A stretch of 64,000 nt of DNA from Legionella lytica (lineage in GTDB: Bacteria; Pseudomonadota; Gammaproteobacteria; Legionellales; Legionellaceae): contig NZ_CP071527.1 of NCBI RefSeq assembly GCF_023921225.1, positions 2,869,501 to 2,933,500 on the forward strand. The letters are read 5' to 3'. Positions 46,633-55,884 of this stretch are shown here, one piece after another. Position numbers and translations under genes: made by a program. A model generated the notes under the pieces. It saw only the letters and a program-made list of their open reading frames with translations. It was not told the DNA's origin and searched no databases. Position 1 is the first letter of the stretch. Every line of letters starts with the position of its first letter.

Positions 46633-46666
46633 TTTGTCCTGAATGCATTACCGCACTCAGGACAAA
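46633..46666. terminator. Terminator hairpin of the mmsA operon
   Basis: TTTGTCCTGA and TCAGGACAAA form a perfect 10-bp stem with a 14-base loop, starting 4 bases after the stop codon. The outer A/T pairs suggest use in either direction; no long T-run follows. Confidence 0.6.
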
Positions 46667-46743
46667 TTATGACCACAATGCTGGATCTATCCCTATAAAA
46701 GCTGTATTATTAAATTACCGCATGCTTTTATTTGAGACATATT

Positions 46744-47907
46744 ATGTTTAAAGTGACCTTGCATAAAGAAGATTATGCTTCAATCGCAGAGGAGGTAAGA
46801 AAGCAATTGCGGTGCGCTTTTCCTAAGAGTGATTTTCCTTGTGAAGAGATTCTTTTTGGCCCAGAGTTTATGGCTCCAGCGTTGCGTATTGATACTCCTT
46901 CGACAAAAGTTGAATTTAGTGAAAAGGAGCAACAATATGTAAAAGAGCAACGAGCTCTAATTAATCACAGTCAATTAAGCCCAGAAGAAAAACGAAAAAG
47001 ACAGCAGCATCTGGATAGTATTATTCTCTTTGGACAAATATTATTTGCTCAAGCCTCCTGTTTACATTTTTTGAAAAAAACCTGCCCCCAACCACGAGCA
47101 GATTCAACAATTACAGCAGCACAAATGCAAACTCTTGAGGCCCATTTAGATAAGTTAAACAACTTGGTCGAAAATGAGGGCATACAATATATGTCATCAA
47201 GGTTTGAGGTTTTATCAAGAAGAAAAGAATTTAACCAATACTTATCGGAAATCAAGCATGAGCTCAAAAACATGCCGCTGGATATGGAAGAGAAAAAAAT
47301 ATTCCTGCGTAACTTACATAAGGCTCGAGACTTTTATTTGCAGGCGAATGATTTCAACTTTACCTATGCCAATAAATCCACCCGAAATTTTTCAGCATTT
47401 TTAGCTAACTATGAATATTATGGCTCTAAAGTTTCATTAGCGGCATCGCTTATTGCCATTGCCGCTACTGCACTTGCGCTTATCCCACCATTGGCTCCTA
47501 TAATGGGGCCTATTGCCCTAGCTGCTACGTGCATTAGTATGGCAATTGGCGTACCCCTGGCATTAAAAACCGTAGGAACAATGATTTATAATCTTATTCG
47601 CTTTGGAGCCGCCCCCACTCCTACTGAATTAGCAACAACCGCATTGGTAGGTACTAGTATCGCCTTGATGGGCGCAGGAAGTTTTGTAACCACAGCCATA
47701 CAACAAGGACTAATAAGCAGTACGGCAGCAACAGTGACGCAAACCCTTAAAACAATCAATGATACGGTTAAAATGGCAGGCAGTATTGGCGGTAGTTTTA
47801 TGGCGGATCAAGCCCGTCAAAAAGTTAATCAATATAAAGCAGAGTTAGCGGATATGCAGAAGGATGAGCCTAGCAATGACTCAGCATACAAAATCCAAGT
47901 AGGTTAA
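46744..47907 (+). CDS. Legionella orphan protein at the position of cegC2, effector candidate
   Basis: The 387 residues (from ATG 46744; an upstream TTG is unlikely) comprise a charged helical region (1-225) with QQYVKEQRALINHSQLSPEEKRKRQQ-like coiled-coil character (quoted part: SPEEKRKRQQ), then two strongly hydrophobic stretches (about 230-275 and 295-325) and a polar tail ending in acidic and serine residues. This layout suits a protein inserted into host membranes. By recalled order in L. pneumophila the gene between the acs-like gene (lpg0127) and engB is cegC2 (lpg0126), a known Dot/Icm substrate. I place it by order only; no functional motif is seen. Confidence 0.6.
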   Translation: MFKVTLHKEDYASIAEEVRKQLRCAFPKSDFPCEEILFGPEFMAPALRIDTPSTKVEFSEKEQQYVKEQRALINHSQLSPEEKRKRQQHLDSIILFGQILFAQASCLHFLKKTCPQPRADSTITAAQMQTLEAHLDKLNNLVENEGIQYMSSRFEVLSRRKEFNQYLSEIKHELKNMPLDMEEKKIFLRNLHKARDFYLQANDFNFTYANKSTRNFSAFLANYEYYGSKVSLAASLIAIAATALALIPPLAPIMGPIALAATCISMAIGVPLALKTVGTMIYNLIRFGAAPTPTELATTALVGTSIALMGAGSFVTTAIQQGLISSTAATVTQTLKTINDTVKMAGSIGGSFMADQARQKVNQYKAELADMQKDEPSNDSAYKIQVG

Positions 47908-47936
47908 AGAGGCATCAAGCCGCACCATAACTCAAT

Positions 47937-47960
47937 GTTGCGGCCATGGGCCAAACCAAC
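47937..47960. repeat. Family A intergenic palindrome, copy 4 (degenerate)
   Basis: GTTGCGGCC-ATG-GGCC then AAACCAAC: the inner 4-bp GGCC stem and outer GTTG/CAAC are kept, with insertions in between. It lies between converging genes 46744 and engB. Confidence 0.55.
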
Positions 47961-47988
47961 ATGGCAGATATCAACAGTCATGTACTAC

Positions 47989-48591
47989 TTAATGCAAACC
48001 AAGCCACTGATTTAACAAAAGAATTAACTGATCTACCCCTTCCTTTTTTAAGGAAGAAAAAGCCTGGACACTAATTAAATGACTAGCAAGCTCATAATGC
48101 TTACGCACTTTTAAAACTGTATTTTTGACATCACTACGGCTCAATTTATCAGCTTTAGTCAATAAAATATGTACCGGCAGCTCACGATTCAATGCCCAAT
48201 CGACCATCATTTGGTCAAGATCTTTTAAGGGATGACGCACATCCATTAACAACACCAACCCTCTCAAACTTTGCCTAATATCAAGATAATGTGCTAAATG
48301 CTTTTGCCATTCCATTTTCACTTGCAAAGCCACTTTAGCATAACCATATCCAGGTAAGTCTACCAAACGGCGCTCGTCATCAAGAGAAAATAAATTAATT
48401 AATTGAGTTCGTCCTGGCGTCTTACTGGTTCGGGCTAAACCTTTTATCCCAGTCAAACAATTTAGTGCACTGGACTTCCCAGCATTGGAACGTCCAGCAA
48501 AAGCAACCTCATAGCCAGTATCTTCAGGCAAATGAGTTACTCGCGCGGCGCTTTTTAAAAATACTGCTTTAGCATAAGGGTTTTCTAACAT
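47989..48591 (-). CDS. engB: Ribosome-biogenesis GTPase EngB/YsxC
   Basis: The start is set at the inner ATG ([11 protein letters not shown], 200 residues), since EngB has about 20 residues before [24 protein letters not shown] (cited in part: [12 protein letters not shown]). An ATG 14 codons upstream (48633) would give 214. G3 is DLPGYGYA, G4 TKADKL. It acts in assembly of the large ribosomal subunit. The engB-cytochrome c4-dsbA order is shared with Pseudomonas. Confidence 0.94.
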   Translation of the reverse strand: MLENPYAKAVFLKSAARVTHLPEDTGYEVAFAGRSNAGKSSALNCLTGIKGLARTSKTPGRTQLINLFSLDDERRLVDLPGYGYAKVALQVKMEWQKHLAHYLDIRQSLRGLVLLMDVRHPLKDLDQMMVDWALNRELPVHILLTKADKLSRSDVKNTVLKVRKHYELASHLISVQAFSSLKKEGVDQLILLLNQWLGLH

Positions 48592-48701
48592 AAAATATAC
48601 GACATTGGGATTTAAACCCAGGCAGTGTACCATTATTTTACGTTTTTATATAATTTTTACAAAATTAGAGTACTTTAGTAGCCTTAAATACAGAGAATTT
48701 C

Positions 48702-49301
48702 ATGAAAAAATTTGCACTAGCAATTATTCTGTGCGTCCCGCAAACCATTTATGCGCAAGAAAATACCCCAACAACCGCAAATAAAGCGATGGTCTGTGCC
48801 GCCTGTCACGGACAATCAGGCAATAGCTCAAACCCCGAATGGCCCAATCTGGCTGGGCAACACCCCAAATACTTCCTTAAGCAACTAAAAGATATGAAAG
48901 ATAAGTCCCTACGTGACGCCCCCACCATGAGCGCCTTAGTTGCAACCTTGAGTGAGCAGGATATGGATGACTTAGCAGCATATTATGCTAAAATGCCTTT
49001 GGCTCAAGGAAGCACTCCAAAAGAGTTTCTGCAACGCGGAGAACAGCTTTATCGAGGAGGCGACTTTACAAAACGGATAACTGCCTGTATTGCTTGTCAT
49101 GGTCCGAAAGGTACGGGTAATGCTCAAGCTGGCTTTCCAGTACTTTCTGGCCAACATGCTGCTTATACGCTATTACAATTGCTGGCATTTAAAGACGGCA
49201 AACGCAAGAATGATTTAAATCATATTATGCAAGATATTAGTAGCAGGATGAGTCGAGAAGATATGGAAGCTGTAGCACACTATATTGAAGGTTTACACTA
49301 G
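48702..49301 (+). CDS. Dihaem cytochrome c4
   Basis: It has 199 residues, a signal peptide (MKKFALAIILCVPQTIYA) and two haem-binding motifs, CAACH near 31 and CIACH near 121, in two similar domains. The conserved axial methionines are plausible in PTMSALVATLS and the matching site of the second domain. It shuttles electrons from the bc1 complex to terminal oxidases in the periplasm. It lies 11 bases before dsbA. Confidence 0.94.
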   Translation: MKKFALAIILCVPQTIYAQENTPTTANKAMVCAACHGQSGNSSNPEWPNLAGQHPKYFLKQLKDMKDKSLRDAPTMSALVATLSEQDMDDLAAYYAKMPLAQGSTPKEFLQRGEQLYRGGDFTKRITACIACHGPKGTGNAQAGFPVLSGQHAAYTLLQLLAFKDGKRKNDLNHIMQDISSRMSREDMEAVAHYIEGLH

Positions 49302-49312
49302 GGAATTTAAAC

Positions 49313-49921
49313 ATGTTAAAAAAACTATTTTGTTTCTTCTTACTTTTACCCACAATGGTTTTTGCTGCCGCTTTTGTTGAAGGCAAAGATTATATTGTGG
49401 TATCCAATCCTCAGGCAGTAAAGAGTAAAACGCCTATTATTCAAGAGTTTTTTAGTTATGGTTGTCCTTGGTGTTATAAAATAGAAACACCACTACATCA
49501 GTGGGTAAATACCTTGGGAACAGGTGTTCAGTTTGAACGCGTTCCCGTAGTATTTAAACCCAGCTGGGAACTGTATGCTAAAGCCTATTACACCGCGAAT
49601 ACGCTTGCGCTGTCAGATAGATTAAACCCAGCGCTATTCAAAGCCATTCAGGTAGATAGAACACCTTTAGAGTCGAAACAAACAATGATTAATTTCTTTG
49701 TTTCCCAAGGTGTTGATCGCGAAATTGCGAAAAGTGCTTTTGAAAATTCACCAAGTATTGATATGAAAGTGCAATCGGGTATGTCCTTAATGGGTGCTTA
49801 TCAAATTAGTGCAGTGCCTGCATTTGTGGTCAATCAAAAATACAAAACTGATTTGCAATTGGCAGGAAGTCCTGAGCGTTTGATGGAAATATTAAATTAT
49901 CTTGCAAAGAAATCAGCGTAA
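49313..49921 (+). CDS. dsbA: Thiol:disulfide interchange protein DsbA
   Basis: It is a 202-residue periplasmic thioredoxin-fold oxidase with a signal peptide (MLKKLFCFFLLLPTMVFA), the active site CPWC near residue 46 (FSYGCPWCYK) and the cis-proline loop ISAVPAFVVN near 163. In L. pneumophila, DsbA1 is encoded next to cytochrome c4, so this is the DsbA1-type copy by order. Confidence 0.93.
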   Translation: MLKKLFCFFLLLPTMVFAAAFVEGKDYIVVSNPQAVKSKTPIIQEFFSYGCPWCYKIETPLHQWVNTLGTGVQFERVPVVFKPSWELYAKAYYTANTLALSDRLNPALFKAIQVDRTPLESKQTMINFFVSQGVDREIAKSAFENSPSIDMKVQSGMSLMGAYQISAVPAFVVNQKYKTDLQLAGSPERLMEILNYLAKKSA

Positions 49922-49971
49922 TTTCCTGGTGCTAATGGCACTAACTTAAGGAATTCGCCACACTCATAACT

Positions 49972-49993
49972 CCCTGGTTGCAAACAACCAGGG
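49972..49993. repeat. Family B intergenic palindrome, copy 4
   Basis: CCCTGGTTG-CAAA-CAACCAGGG forms a perfect 9-bp stem. It lies between converging dsbA and the ABC ATPase gene, 20 bases from family A copy 5. Confidence 0.72.
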
Positions 49994-50013
49994 TACCGTC
50001 TGCCAAGAGAAAT

Positions 50014-50032
50014 GTCCGGCCATGGACCCGAC
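50014..50032. repeat. Family A intergenic palindrome, copy 5
   Basis: GTCCGGCC-ATG-GACCCGAC with CTAC following; the stem has two mismatched pairs. The only place in the window where families A and B share one gap. Confidence 0.65.
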
Positions 50033-50043
50033 CTACGTGATGC

Positions 50044-51342
50044 CTACACCCCGTCTCCGGGATTTTCTAAGCTTAAAATTCCGGTGTTAAAGTCATAGGC
50101 GAACAGTTCTGCATAGCGCCCCCAGTCAATCATGGTGCGTAGTACTCGCTCTGCTTCTTTTTCACTTAAGTAATCTTCAAGCTTACTTAAGAAACGCTCC
50201 TCAGAAACACGATGCCCTACCTTCTCATCTAAAATGCGACTTATGTAACGAGCAAGTGGAACTTTTTCTAATAAGCGTTGGGCAAATAATTGCTTACGCT
50301 CTTGTAAATCCGCTTCAGAGAATTGTTTACCTAAATCACTTAACTGAATATCCCCAGCTGAAACCTTGGCAAAACCTAATATTTCTAAGGTTTCTAAGAT
50401 TGGGAACAAATCATCAATATTCATCATCAATTCGTCCGCTAACTCAGGCAAATCGATGCGCTCTTCAAATGATGTCATCGTTTCAATCAAACCGGTTAAC
50501 TCTGAAGGCTCCACATCAGGCAAACGATAACCTAAGCCAATTTGGCGCTCACGCTGAGCACGCTGCGCTTTTTCTTTAGGACCGGTCGTCATTAAGGTGT
50601 AAATTTTATCGACCAATGCACGAAATTCTGGCGATTCAGGATCGCGAGGTTGCGGTAAAGTGACCGGTAGCTCCGCACGAATGTAACCAGGATCATTACC
50701 AAAAATGACTATACGATCCGCAAGAGTAGCTGCTTCGTCAATATTGTGGGTTACTAATAAAATACCATTGGTATTGGTTTTCTTTTCTTTCCATAACTCC
50801 AGCAAGTCTGACTTTAAGTTTTCAGCAGTCAAAACATCCAGGGCTGAAAACGGCTCATCCATTAATAAAACATCTGGATTAATAACTAATGCTCGGGCAA
50901 AACCAACCCGCTGCCGCATCCCCCCTGAAAGCTCTTTAGGGAACGCTGATTCAAAACCATCAAGACCAATAATATCAATCGCTTCAATTGCTCGGTGACG
51001 GCGTTCTTCACGGCTAACACCTTGCGCTTCAAGGCCTAATTCCACATTTTCCAAAACCGTAAGCCAAGGCATTAAGGCAAATGATTGAAAGACCATCGCA
51101 ATCCCGGCAACCGGGCTGGTAACGGGCATGCCGCGGTAGGTTACCGTACCACTAGAGGGAGGAACAAGGCCTGCAATGATTCGCAGTAAAGTTGATTTAC
51201 CCGAACCCGACTTACCTAATAATGCGACAATTTCGCCTTCTTGTAATTTAAAATTAACATCTTCAAGCACCAGCAAATCTTGCTCGGAAGCTTTTTTGAA
51301 GGACTTACGTAAGCTTTCTATAGCAATAATAGTTTCAGGCAT
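50044..51342 (-). CDS. ABC transporter ATPase with C-terminal AAA-associated domain
   Basis: The 432 residues comprise a nitrate/sulfonate/taurine-type ATPase (about 1-260: Walker A GKSGSGKST, signature LSGGMRQRVG, Walker B LLMDEPFSALD) plus about 160 extra residues that resemble the AAA-associated C-terminal domain attached to some such ATPases, with two short winged-helix-like segments. It works with the permease encoded upstream (34-base gap). No substrate-binding protein is in the window, so the substrate is unknown. Confidence 0.85.
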   Translation of the reverse strand: MPETIIAIESLRKSFKKASEQDLLVLEDVNFKLQEGEIVALLGKSGSGKSTLLRIIAGLVPPSSGTVTYRGMPVTSPVAGIAMVFQSFALMPWLTVLENVELGLEAQGVSREERRHRAIEAIDIIGLDGFESAFPKELSGGMRQRVGFARALVINPDVLLMDEPFSALDVLTAENLKSDLLELWKEKKTNTNGILLVTHNIDEAATLADRIVIFGNDPGYIRAELPVTLPQPRDPESPEFRALVDKIYTLMTTGPKEKAQRAQRERQIGLGYRLPDVEPSELTGLIETMTSFEERIDLPELADELMMNIDDLFPILETLEILGFAKVSAGDIQLSDLGKQFSEADLQERKQLFAQRLLEKVPLARYISRILDEKVGHRVSEERFLSKLEDYLSEKEAERVLRTMIDWGRYAELFAYDFNTGILSLENPGDGV

Positions 51343-51376
51343 AATCGTCTCAAGCTAGCGAAATGGTAAACAGGCC

Positions 51377-53116
51377 CTAATTAAAATTAAACCGCTCTTC
51401 TGCCAAACGGTACAATGGGCGCCAAATAAGGTGATTAAACATCAGTACATACAAACACATCATTGCAGTACCTAGAGCAATTTTTGGAAAATTACCGGTT
51501 GCCGTACTAGCCTGAATGTATGCACCTAAGCCCGTTGCTTTCAAGGTGGTATCACCCCAGCTCACCCATTCAGCAACAATACTGGCGTTCCAAGCACCAC
51601 CGGCTGCAGTAATTGCCCCCGTAATATAGAACGGGAAAATTCCAGGTAAGGCTAAACGCTTCCACCAAAGCCAGCCTTTTAAACCAAAATTATTGGCCGC
51701 CAGGTAGAGATCGCGAGGAATTGATGATGCACCCGCGATGACATTAAATAAAATATACCATTGGGTGCCCAAGATCATTAAGGGCGTTACCCAGATTTGT
51801 ACATTTAAATTAAACTCAACAATCGCAATGACAAATAAAGGATAGAATAAATTGGCCGGGAAAGCGGCAACAAATTGGATTACAGGCTGGATCCTTTGTG
51901 CAAGACGTGGTCTTAAGCCTATCCAAACGCCAACAGGAATCCAAATTAACGAACTTAAGATAATCAGAGCAATAACCCGGGTTCCTGTGGCCGCTCCCAG
52001 TAAGAATACATGTAAGATGTCACTCACTTTAAGTTCGGCTAAAATAAATCTTAATAAAAACCAGCCCCCACTTATCACACACACTAAAACAGTGATATTC
52101 CAAAAACGGTCTAAAAGCTTTTGTTTTTTTAAATCGACTTCTTTAATTGTCTTAGAATCACCTATACGAAACCAACGCGCATTAACAAAGCCGTCAGTCA
52201 AGATGTTAATCATCTCCGCAAATTGCTTCATGAGGCGACTACCACGCATCCAGTCAATCAGCCAAGATTGGTATTCTGCTTCATCAGGTGATACTTCAAA
52301 TTTAAACTTTTCAGACCAAGCAATTAAAGGACGAAATAATATTTGATCGTATAAAAAAATCACGATAACCATCGTTAAAATTGCATAGCCAACTGCGTGC
52401 AAATCTTTTTGTTGTATTGCCAAAGCAATATAAGAACCTACTCCAGGTAAGCGTATATTTTGATGCGCTACAGAAATGGCTTCAGATAAGACCACAAAAA
52501 ACCAACTCGCAGACATAGAAATCATCATGTTCCACAATAATCCGGACATGGAAAAAGGAACTTCTAATTTCCAAAAGCGCTGCCAGGCAGAAAGACGAAA
52601 CATGGAGGAAACTTCTTGTAAATCATGAGGAAGTGTTTTCAATGATTGGTAAAAACCAAAAGTCATATTCCACACTTGAGCGCAGAAAATAGCAAAAATG
52701 GAAGCACATTCAGGGCCTAACAGGCTATGAGGAAATAAATGGATAAACCCAGTTACAGTAATCGATAAAAAGCTCAAAACCGGTATTGATTGTAAGATAT
52801 CAATAGCAGGAATAATTATCTGCTCGGCACGCCGATTTTTAGCCGCCAAAAGCCCTACTGAAAAAGTAAAAATAATGGAAAAAAACAACGCAATAAACAT
52901 ACGGATTACCGTACGCAGTGCATAAAAAGGTAGATTTTCTGGCTCTAAAGAAATGGGTATTTGATCTCCTAATTGATAAGGAGTCGCCATTTGTGAGCCC
53001 GCCCAGCCAAAAAAGAACAGTACTGCAAAAATTAAGATTAATAGCAGTAAGTCCCAGCGATTGATAAATCGACCAACTCTATCAGGATTAGCAAAGTAGA
53101 ACCGACTGTTGCGCAC
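51377..53116 (-). CDS. ABC transporter permease, two fused BPD-type permease domains
   Basis: The 579-residue protein has two binding-protein-dependent permease halves, each with about six helices. The first has the EAA-like loop near VSSMFRLSAWQRF (near 190), the second near NNFGLKGWLWWKRLALPG (near 496). They are joined by a cytoplasmic linker (about 275-330). A fused pair is common for the nitrate/sulfonate type with AAA-associated ATPases. The start is GTG (53114-53116) after AAGGGGG. Confidence 0.86.
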   Translation of the reverse strand: MRNSRFYFANPDRVGRFINRWDLLLLILIFAVLFFFGWAGSQMATPYQLGDQIPISLEPENLPFYALRTVIRMFIALFFSIIFTFSVGLLAAKNRRAEQIIIPAIDILQSIPVLSFLSITVTGFIHLFPHSLLGPECASIFAIFCAQVWNMTFGFYQSLKTLPHDLQEVSSMFRLSAWQRFWKLEVPFSMSGLLWNMMISMSASWFFVVLSEAISVAHQNIRLPGVGSYIALAIQQKDLHAVGYAILTMVIVIFLYDQILFRPLIAWSEKFKFEVSPDEAEYQSWLIDWMRGSRLMKQFAEMINILTDGFVNARWFRIGDSKTIKEVDLKKQKLLDRFWNITVLVCVISGGWFLLRFILAELKVSDILHVFLLGAATGTRVIALIILSSLIWIPVGVWIGLRPRLAQRIQPVIQFVAAFPANLFYPLFVIAIVEFNLNVQIWVTPLMILGTQWYILFNVIAGASSIPRDLYLAANNFGLKGWLWWKRLALPGIFPFYITGAITAAGGAWNASIVAEWVSWGDTTLKATGLGAYIQASTATGNFPKIALGTAMMCLYVLMFNHLIWRPLYRLAEERFNFN

Positions 53117-53506
53117 AATGCCCCCTTAATAACTTTGCCGATATAAAACGCAGTAGAATAGCATAAATGCTAGGTAAGTCATAGGTAAATGCCTTGTATT
53201 CACGTGAACGTTTGTACCCCCCTCGGTGATTGCGAAATTTTTTGCGTAAATAGCGTGGGAAGTACATTTCATCCATTAAATTTAAAATAATGTGATCTAA
53301 AATTGAACTTTTAGTTTTTTGTGGTGTCAAAAGGTATGAGCATTTCCCCCGAATGCTTAGCTTCGCTTTACCCCCTCTTAAGCGAAGCGCCGTTTGGATA
53401 AAAATCCAAACACGTAATTTGCCCCGGTGAGTAACCGGGGATTTTTTTATTTAAAAAAAATGAGCTACACTGAAGCTATTGAGTTTTAACGCAATCGAGA
53501 AAAGAC
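53117..53506. other. Divergent intergenic region with a structured RNA candidate
   Basis: It separates the ABC permease gene from the IcmL-like gene. The half nearest the latter holds three successive hairpins and a T-run (53360-53448), listed separately. The other half carries a minus-strand frame (53088-53330, TTG start, no ribosome site) that I do not accept as a gene. Confidence 0.5.
53360..53448 (+). ncRNA. Candidate small RNA or transcription attenuator, three hairpins and terminator
   Basis: The plus strand shows three perfect hairpins in 89 bases: 53360-53368 with 53380-53388 (9 bp, C-rich loop), 53392-53399 with 53404-53411 (8 bp, AAAA loop), and 53422-53428 with 53434-53440 (7 bp, GAGTA loop) followed by seven T residues. 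The last is an intrinsic terminator that ends 58 bases before the IcmL-like gene. A short independent sRNA or a leader attenuator for that gene are both possible. I could match it to no known riboswitch. Confidence 0.5.
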
Positions 53507-54049
53507 ATGAAAAAACACGTTTTGAACACCATACGCTCACTGGTTGCCGCTTTAGCTCTGGGTTCACCGCTAGTTTATGCAGGCCCTGATCTAGCTCCTT
53601 TAATCGTTTGGGTTAATGAAGCGGTTGTCGCTACCAACACCTACAGTTATAAAAACTATTTGCAAGATCAAAAACAAATTGCCAAATATTTTACTGCCGA
53701 TGCCTGGATTGCCTATAACAAAGCATTAAATACCTCTCAATTACCAGAGGCAGTACAGAAAAACCTTTATTATGTCAGCGCCATACCTACAGAGCCCCCG
53801 GTAATTACACCTATTGATGCGACCCACTGGAAGGCAGTCACCAACTTATTAGTCGTTTATCAAAACCCTCAGTATCAGCAACATCAAACGCTTAAAGTTA
53901 CGGTAAACTTTGGCGTTGCCCCATCGGGCCAAGGGGTGCGAGGCTATAGCATTACTAACCTACAAGCAGTAACCGCTAAACCACCTTGCCAGTGCCCTAT
54001 TGACGAAGAAATGGCACCACCACCTAATGTAGGCAATGCCACAAAATAA
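53507..54049 (+). CDS. DotI/IcmL/TraM-family periplasmic protein
   Basis: The 180-residue protein has a cleavable signal peptide (MKKHVLNTIRSL to VYAG) followed by the IcmL-like fold: TYSYKNYLQDQKQIAKYFT near 43, AWIAYNKALNTS near 66, a central PPVITPIDATHWKAV near 97 and LLVVYQNP near 114. Core DotI/IcmL is membrane-anchored in the Dot/Icm inner-membrane complex. This copy lacks the membrane helix and ends in a proline- and cysteine-containing tail (CQCPIDEE), so it is a soluble paralogue. IcmL-like paralogues outside the dot/icm loci are frequent in Legionella. Confidence 0.82.
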   Translation: MKKHVLNTIRSLVAALALGSPLVYAGPDLAPLIVWVNEAVVATNTYSYKNYLQDQKQIAKYFTADAWIAYNKALNTSQLPEAVQKNLYYVSAIPTEPPVITPIDATHWKAVTNLLVVYQNPQYQQHQTLKVTVNFGVAPSGQGVRGYSITNLQAVTAKPPCQCPIDEEMAPPPNVGNATK

Positions 54050-54491
54050 TCCCCAACTGTAAAGCAATAAAGATGCCGATTAAAATTAAAATCACATTTA
54101 ATTTTTTCGGCATGGTCACATCTAGGGCTGATTGCTCGGGATGGTTCGGGTTATAATAAATATCAATTTCTTCCTCTTCCTTAAAAGCAACCGCCGCTTT
54201 ATAAGCGACGCGGCGTGCATATTTACTGTTAGGGGTATTATGCGCCGTATCTAAAAACAAATATTCACCAACTAAATCTTTATCATATACTTGGTAGGTG
54301 TATTCAATTTTTGGCCAAACACTATGCCCTGCTTGAGTCCACTCACAGCGAGTTACGTGTCCTTTTGTCTTTAACCAAGTTCGTGCCCGCACTAAAGACT
54401 GTCGATCGCGCCAAAAATGTATGAATAGACCCAGTAAAACAACTAACCACCCCAAATCCAGCAACCATCGCGAAACAGTAAGCCAAGTCAT
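54024..54491 (-). CDS. DUF3592-type membrane protein
   Basis: The 155-residue protein has a membrane helix at each end (about 10-28 and 128-152) around an extracytoplasmic or cytoplasmic domain with YTYQVYDKDLVGEYL near 65 and DIYYNPNHPEQSALD near 110. The YNPxxPxxS pattern is typical of DUF3592. Function is unknown. Its 3' end overlaps that of the IcmL-like gene by 26 bases, tail to tail. Confidence 0.75.
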   Translation of the reverse strand: MTWLTVSRWLLDLGWLVVLLGLFIHFWRDRQSLVRARTWLKTKGHVTRCEWTQAGHSVWPKIEYTYQVYDKDLVGEYLFLDTAHNTPNSKYARRVAYKAAVAFKEEEEIDIYYNPNHPEQSALDVTMPKKLNVILILIGIFIALQLGIILWHCLH

Positions 54492-54736
54492 CCAGGAATC
54501 CTATAAATATCATGTATTTCTTACAGTATATAATGAGATATAAGGATTTACGCTAATAAGGACAATCTAAATTAATTAAGCACATCAGTTAGAGTAGACT
54601 CGGCGGTAAAGTACAGCAAACATTTATGCTAGGCACTCTCTCGACCTCAATGAATCTTCGCTCTTTTTAAAGTAGCATTTTCAAGTATCTTGAGTATAAT
54701 CTTTCTCAATCAAGACGCGAAAAAAGGACACACGCA

Positions 54737-55819
54737 ATGACTGCTAAAACCCCTCTGTATGCAACCCATGTAAAATGTGGTGCTAAAATGGTTAATTTTC
54801 ACGGATGGGAGATGCCGCTGCATTATGGCTCTCAACTCAATGAACATCACCAGGTACGTCAGGACGCAGGGATTTTTGATGTTTCCCATATGACTATCGT
54901 TGACATACTAGGAGCCGGTGGCCGTCTATTTCTACGTAAACTCCTAACTAATGATGTCGACGCATTAGATCATAATGGAAAAGCGCTCTACAGCTGTATG
55001 TGTAATGAACATGGCGGTATCATTGACGATCTAATCGTTTACCAACGTGCTTCCGACAATTACCGCATCGTACTTAATTCCGCAACACGGCATGAAGATT
55101 TGGCTTGGATTCGAAAAGTGAGCGAAGGCTTTGCCGTGGGATTACAAGAGCGCAGAGAACTCGCCATGATTGCCGTGCAAGGCCCAAATGCCATCGCAAA
55201 AGCCCGTTCCATTCTTAATCCTGCACAAGTTGATGCCGTATCTACCCTTACCCATTTTGAGAGTGTTGATGTTGAACAATGGTTTTTTGCACGCACAGGT
55301 TATACTGGTGAAGATGGTCTAGAGATTATTGTCCCTCAAGATCAAGTAGCGCAATTATGGGATGATTTAGTACAAGCAGGAGTACAACCCTGTGGATTAG
55401 CTGCACGGGATACACTAAGGCTCGAAGCAGGAATGCTCCTCTACGGCCAAGATATGGATACCTCTACCACTCCTTTAGAGTCAGGCTTGGCTTGGACCAT
55501 AAAATGGGAGCCCGCCGATCGCGATTTTATTGGCATGGGGGCTTTAGTATCACAAAAGCAACTAGGTATTAAACGCAAAATGGTCGGATTAACCCTATTA
55601 GATAAAGGGATTATGCGTCAAGGCCAGCGCGTTGTTATTGATGGCCAAACAGATGGCGTAATTACCAGCGGTAGCTTTTCACCAACCCTAGGACATTCAA
55701 TCGCTTTAGCTCGTGTACCGGTTGATACAGGTACCGAAGTGCTGGTTGATATCCGAGGCAAATTAATTCCTGCAACCGTAGGTAAACCGCGTTTTGTAAA
55801 ATATGGGCAAGCAATATAA
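54737..55819 (+). CDS. gcvT: Glycine cleavage system T protein (aminomethyltransferase)
   Basis: It has 360 residues. [17 protein letters not shown] near the N-terminus, [18 protein letters not shown] near 188 and [14 protein letters not shown] near 220 match GcvT. It transfers the aminomethyl carbon from GcvH to tetrahydrofolate. It leads the gcv operon; a TATAAT (54695-54700) about 40 bases upstream may be the -10 element. No glycine riboswitch was found upstream. Confidence 0.95.
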   Translation: MTAKTPLYATHVKCGAKMVNFHGWEMPLHYGSQLNEHHQVRQDAGIFDVSHMTIVDILGAGGRLFLRKLLTNDVDALDHNGKALYSCMCNEHGGIIDDLIVYQRASDNYRIVLNSATRHEDLAWIRKVSEGFAVGLQERRELAMIAVQGPNAIAKARSILNPAQVDAVSTLTHFESVDVEQWFFARTGYTGEDGLEIIVPQDQVAQLWDDLVQAGVQPCGLAARDTLRLEAGMLLYGQDMDTSTTPLESGLAWTIKWEPADRDFIGMGALVSQKQLGIKRKMVGLTLLDKGIMRQGQRVVIDGQTDGVITSGSFSPTLGHSIALARVPVDTGTEVLVDIRGKLIPATVGKPRFVKYGQAI

Positions 55820-55884
55820 ACACCCCCTTCCCCTCGATAAATGCGGGGATTTTGACATACGTTAGAAAATTAAGGATGAATGCA

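Noticed and set aside
51852..52346. Plus-strand frame of 164 codons inside the ABC permease
   Set aside because: Antisense shadow of a gene with clear transporter domains.
53088..53330. Minus-strand frame of 80 codons before the ABC permease
   Set aside because: It needs a TTG start, has no ribosome site, overlaps the permease start and shows no recognisable domain.
54492..54736. Glycine riboswitch upstream of gcvT
   Set aside because: The paired aptamer motifs expected upstream of gcv operons are not visible; only a TATAAT and AT-rich DNA are.
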